Position numbers and translations under genes: made by a program
Notes under the pieces: model-generated
The model's input: the letters and a program-made list of their open reading frames with translations, nothing else
What the model was told of the DNA's origin: nothing
Databases searched by the model: none
Shown: positions 59,498-64,000 of the stretch, piece by piece
Layout: each line of letters opens with the position of its first letter
Numbering within the stretch: the first letter of the stretch is position 1
Origin: Robertmurraya massiliosenegalensis JC6
Lineage (GTDB): Bacteria; Bacillota; Bacilli; Bacillales; Cytobacillaceae
Reading direction: 5' to 3'
Length of the DNA stretch: 64,000 bases
NCBI RefSeq assembly: GCF_000311725.1
Contig: NZ_HE978513.1
Coordinates: 284,252 to 348,251 of the forward strand

Positions 59498-61918
59498 CTA
59501 TATTTTTTCCTGCTCCATAAAATCATATGGCGTCATACTTTCCATTCCAATCATTGGATCAATATCGACAATCGTATCTTCGTATAAAATTGGTTCGACT
59601 TTCGTTTCAGAATCCTCCGACTGTGCTGAATTCATCCCGACAATCGCTTCCTGTAATTTTTCCTGTAAAGATGTTAATCGAGTCTGCTCATCAACACGTC
59701 CGATCGCCATTCGCAATGCATCTTCTTCTCCACATAAAATGAGGGAGCTTTTACTTCTCGTAATCGCCGTATAAATAAGGTTTCTTCGCAGCATGCGATA
59801 ATAGCTTTTAACGACCGGAAGGATGACAATTGGAAATTCACTTCCCTGTGACTTGTGGACCGAGCAACAATAAGCATGTGTAATTTGCATTAAGTCTTGA
59901 CGTGTATAGGTGGCCTCAATTCCATCAAAAGAAACAATGATCATATCTTCTTTTTCGGTATTTTCCTTCGCAGTAAAAATCGAAACTATTTCACCAATAT
60001 CACCATTAAATACATGATTTTCAGGTTGGTTTACAAGCTGAAGAACTTTATCGCCGATACGATATTTCACATCGCCAAATTTCAATTCTTTCCGTGAACC
60101 GTCATCATTATCATTAAAAATTTGTTGGACAATCTCGTTCAGTTTGTCAATTCCAGCAGGTCCCTTGTACATCGGCGCTAATACTTGAATATCCCGTTGC
60201 GTATAGCCTTTCTTCTTCGCATTTTGAGCAACTTTCTCAACCACTTCGCCAATTTGTCCAGCATGACAGCGTATAAAAGATCGATCCTTTTGCGGTTTTA
60301 AAATATCATCGGGAAGCTTGCCATTTTTAATGCTGTGGGCTAATTCAATAATCGATGAACCTTCCTCTTGCCGATAAATATCGGTAAGCCTTACGGTAGG
60401 AATTCTCTTTGAATCAAGCAAGTCCTTTAACACTTGTCCAGGTCCAACTGATGGTAATTGATCCTCATCTCCGACAAGAATCACTTGAATTTGATCAGGC
60501 AGTGCCTTAAATAATTGGTTTGCCAACCATATATCAAGCATCGAAGTTTCATCGACGATCAATATTTTCCCTTCAAGCGGATCATCTTCGCCACGGCTAA
60601 ATCCTTCGACACCGTTCCAACCTAATAAGCGATGGATCGTAACAGCAGGTAAACCGGTTGACTCCGTCATACGTTTTGCCGCACGACCTGTTGGTGCAGC
60701 CAATAGAAATGGAAAAGGCTCATCATCCTTGTAATCTTTTGGATCCAATGAACAGCCATGTAATTCCCCATATAGCTCAACAATCCCTTTGATGACCGTT
60801 GTTTTCCCAGTACCAGGTCCTCCCGTTAAGATTAACATAGGAGACATTAAAGCTGTTTGAATGGCTTCCTTCTGTGTCGGCGCATATTGAACCTTTAATC
60901 TCTCCTCAAGTTCACCTAATGCTAATAAAAATTCAGACTCAGGAAATTGTTCATCATATTCTCTTTGCTGAAGGATTCGTTTAATGTTTGTAACGACACC
61001 TTTTTCGGAAAAATAAAGGGAGGGAAGATAGATTTTTTTATCTTCAATAATCATTTTCCCCTCTTCCTCAAGCTTCACGAGTTCATTGGAAATGTCCGTA
61101 AATTCAATCAAGTCCCGTTTATTATCTTCTAATAGCTTCTTCACTGAGATGAGAAGACTTTTGGCAGATATGTAGACGTGGCCAGATTGCATACATTCGT
61201 TTTCTAAAACATATAAGCAACCAGCTTTAATTCGATCCGGATGGTTCCCAGAAATTCCAATCTGATAACCGAGCTCGTCAGCACGGCTAAAACCAATTCC
61301 CTCTACATCTTCGACCAGTTTATAGGGATTGGATTGAATCACTTCTATTGTCTGCTCCTTATATGCCTGATAAATTTTCATGGAGATTTGCGGGCCAAAT
61401 CCATATTGATTTAAAGCAATCATCGCTTGCTCTAAACCTTGATTCTCCATTAACGTATCATAAAGCTCCTTTGCTTTTTCAGAAGGAAGCTTCGGCACAG
61501 TATCAAGGATGGAAGGCTGGGACAGAATACGAGAAATGGCATCTTCACCTAATGTATTAACAATATTTTCTGCTGTCTTCTTCCCGATTCCTTTAAACAA
61601 GTCACCAGATAGGTAAGCAATGACTCCTTGCTTTGTTTGCGGAAGCTCCTTGCGAAAATGTTCTACTTGAAACTGTGGTCCAAACTTCGGATGTTCCTTC
61701 ATCTGCCCATAAAAAATATATGTTTCTTCCTCATGAACCTTTGGAAAATAGCCTGTAATGACCGCTTCCTTATCTTCGTAATTTTCATTCGTGTCTTCTA
61801 CCCGAATTCTCATTACAGTGTAAAGGTTTTGTTCGTTATGGAAGATCGTCACGAGATGCTTTCCCTTCATATACTTGCTTTCCTCGTTAAATAGATCCAG
61901 CTTTTCCTGCTCTGCCAA
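59498..61918 (-). CDS. recD2: ATP-dependent RecD-like DNA helicase RecD2
   Basis: An 806-residue SF1B helicase (YrrC). An N-terminal OB-like domain and helix-hairpin-helix repeats (about 90-215) precede Walker A GGPGTGKT near residue 366, motif II (VDETSML) and the C-terminal UvrD-like part with VHKSQGSEF. RecD2 works without RecBC in replication-fork and mismatch-repair contexts. The TTG at 61918 has AGGAGGGG; longer in-frame starts overlap the SD. Confidence 0.95.
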   Translation of the reverse strand: MAEQEKLDLFNEESKYMKGKHLVTIFHNEQNLYTVMRIRVEDTNENYEDKEAVITGYFPKVHEEETYIFYGQMKEHPKFGPQFQVEHFRKELPQTKQGVIAYLSGDLFKGIGKKTAENIVNTLGEDAISRILSQPSILDTVPKLPSEKAKELYDTLMENQGLEQAMIALNQYGFGPQISMKIYQAYKEQTIEVIQSNPYKLVEDVEGIGFSRADELGYQIGISGNHPDRIKAGCLYVLENECMQSGHVYISAKSLLISVKKLLEDNKRDLIEFTDISNELVKLEEEGKMIIEDKKIYLPSLYFSEKGVVTNIKRILQQREYDEQFPESEFLLALGELEERLKVQYAPTQKEAIQTALMSPMLILTGGPGTGKTTVIKGIVELYGELHGCSLDPKDYKDDEPFPFLLAAPTGRAAKRMTESTGLPAVTIHRLLGWNGVEGFSRGEDDPLEGKILIVDETSMLDIWLANQLFKALPDQIQVILVGDEDQLPSVGPGQVLKDLLDSKRIPTVRLTDIYRQEEGSSIIELAHSIKNGKLPDDILKPQKDRSFIRCHAGQIGEVVEKVAQNAKKKGYTQRDIQVLAPMYKGPAGIDKLNEIVQQIFNDNDDGSRKELKFGDVKYRIGDKVLQLVNQPENHVFNGDIGEIVSIFTAKENTEKEDMIIVSFDGIEATYTRQDLMQITHAYCCSVHKSQGSEFPIVILPVVKSYYRMLRRNLIYTAITRSKSSLILCGEEDALRMAIGRVDEQTRLTSLQEKLQEAIVGMNSAQSEDSETKVEPILYEDTIVDIDPMIGMESMTPYDFMEQEKI

Positions 61919-61959
61919 AGATGTCCCCTCCTTCCTTTTAAGCGTAAGCAAAGTTTTAC

Positions 61960-62613
61960 TTATTCATCTTTTTCCATCAGTTTTTTCCCATATCCTGCTA
62001 ACATATGGTCAGGTTGAACTTCCAATGCTTTTTCAAACATTGCTAAAGCTTTAGCGCCATCTTCCTTATACCCGTATGCAACACCTAAATTGTAAAAGGC
62101 ATCGGCATGTTTTTCATCTATTTGCAGACAAACTGTAAATTGTTCAATCGCTTCATCTATTAACTCTAATCCTGCCAAACATAAGCCGTATTGGAAATGA
62201 GCTTCTGCATCATCACGAGTTAGTTCCACAGCTCGTTGAAAATAAGGCAAAGCAAGACGAGGCTGTTCAAGCTGTGCCAGAGTTAAGCCAAGCATAAAAA
62301 AATTATCACTCGAATTTAAGCCTTGCTGCATTGCTTTTTCAAACATATTTTTCGCAGCCTCTAAGTTTTCATTTTCAAAATAAAGATTTCCAGCACTATA
62401 ATAAGCAGCGGCAGCACTTTTATCCAGTTCAATTGCCTTTTCAAAAAAGGATAAAGCTTTCTCATTTTCGCCTACTGCCGCAAGAACATTGCCAAAATTA
62501 ATGTAAGAGACAGCATCTTTTGGGTTTTCCTCAATCGCTTCCATAAAGATTTTTGCTGCCTCTTCCCATTTTCCTTCTTGCATATATTGAATTCCTTGTT
62601 GATTCTTGTCCAT
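61960..62613 (-). CDS. yrrB: TPR repeat protein YrrB
   Basis: A 217-residue protein made of six tetratricopeptide repeats with 34-residue spacing (IQYMQEGKWEEA..., FEKAIELDKSAAAAYY...). B. subtilis YrrB has the same fold and lies between mnmA and recD2. TPRs are protein-binding; a partner among the tRNA-modification enzymes is possible but unproven. Confidence 0.94.
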   Translation of the reverse strand: MDKNQQGIQYMQEGKWEEAAKIFMEAIEENPKDAVSYINFGNVLAAVGENEKALSFFEKAIELDKSAAAAYYSAGNLYFENENLEAAKNMFEKAMQQGLNSSDNFFMLGLTLAQLEQPRLALPYFQRAVELTRDDAEAHFQYGLCLAGLELIDEAIEQFTVCLQIDEKHADAFYNLGVAYGYKEDGAKALAMFEKALEVQPDHMLAGYGKKLMEKDE

Positions 62614-62715
62614 CTATTTCCACTCCTATAGTCAAAAGTATAGCATATCTTCCCTATGTCAGAAACGAATTCAAAAACACCCCGATCCTAAAGAATCGAG
62701 GCATTCCCTAAAATA

Positions 62716-63858
<1,143 letters not shown>

Positions 63859-64000
63859 CTATTTATTGGTTAGCCGCTTCACAATTTCAGCCGTTGCACT
63901 TGCTACTTTGTGAATTTGTTCAGTCGTGTTATAAAGACCAAAACTAAAGCGGATCGAATTTCGCAATTTTTCGGAATGGCTTCCGAACATCGCAACCAGT
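63859..64000 (-). CDS. Cysteine desulfurase, C-terminal end (cut by window edge)
   Basis: The last 46 codons, including IRFSFGLYNTTEQIHKVAS and a short basic end. The SIRFSFG signature is typical of IscS/NifS-type desulfurases. Position directly before mnmA fits B. subtilis yrvO, which hands sulfur to MnmA. The catalytic part lies outside. Confidence 0.88.
   Translation of the reverse strand, partial: LVAMFGSHSEKLRNSIRFSFGLYNTTEQIHKVASATAEIVKRLTNK

Overview
This is a chromosomal segment of a low-GC, endospore-forming member of the Bacillaceae (Bacillus sensu lato). The evidence is close protein similarity and gene order to the Bacillus subtilis phoH to yrvO interval, full-length sporulation genes (yqfC, yqfD, spoIIP, gpr, sigK, sda, pbpI), a CIRCE-controlled hrcA operon, an alaS T-box and frequent TTG starts with strong Shine-Dalgarno (SD) sequences. 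I see no phage, insertion sequence, rRNA, tRNA or CRISPR array. Proteins were recognised from memory of B. subtilis families; no database search was run. Coordinates use the start codon best supported by the SD and by family length.

Layout. (1) 1-5.7 kb, minus strand: rpsU-yqeY, nfeD-floA-yqfB-like (membrane microdomains), yqfC-yqfD (sporulation) and the 5' part of phoH. (2) 5.9-9.8 kb: a plus-strand Na/Pi-type transporter, then deoC, mtaB and rsmE. (3) 9.8-16.2 kb: heat-shock operon hrcA-grpE-dnaK-dnaJ-prmA-rsmE-mtaB, with an unusual duplicated 171-bp element between dnaK and dnaJ. (4) 16.3-22.5 kb: hemW, lepA, yqxA, spoIIP, gpr. (5) 22.7-34.6 kb: rpsT, holA, yqzM, the comE competence genes with divergent comER, then yqeG-yqeH-aroE-yhbY-nadD-yqeK-rsfS-yqeM (ribosome assembly, NAD and Ap4A metabolism). 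(6) 34.6-40.9 kb: DnaA-box cluster with the checkpoint gene sda, psd, a repeat-rich gap, pepF, a small membrane protein, uninterrupted sigK, and a cluster of six tiny ORFs around yrzI. (7) 40.9-48.7 kb: the methionine-to-cysteine operon yrrT-mtnN-mccA-mccB, yrrS, pbpI, greA, udk. (8) 48.7-64 kb: tRNA wobble-modification genes trmR-trhP1-trhP2, mltG, yrzB-ruvX-yrzL, T-box-alaS, yrrI, a zinc-ribbon protein, yrrD, recD2, yrrB, mnmA and the 3' end of a cysteine desulfurase gene.

Most genes are ordinary core functions. The points most worth a second look lie between genes. A small-ORF locus at 39.9-40.9 kb has a good promoter, a first peptide, two terminators with interchangeable arms, and three related TV-x-(I/F)-(K/R)(K/R) peptides including YrzI. 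A strictly 21-bp-phased ATTGCGG array lies at 59.34-59.46 kb. In two places (yqfC and pbpI) the SD is the 3' arm of an upstream terminator. The duplicated 171-bp element follows dnaK. A family of GGAAAATTTCC-type repeats occurs in two gaps. yqxA appears to start through a T7 homopolymer that puts its best ATG out of frame.
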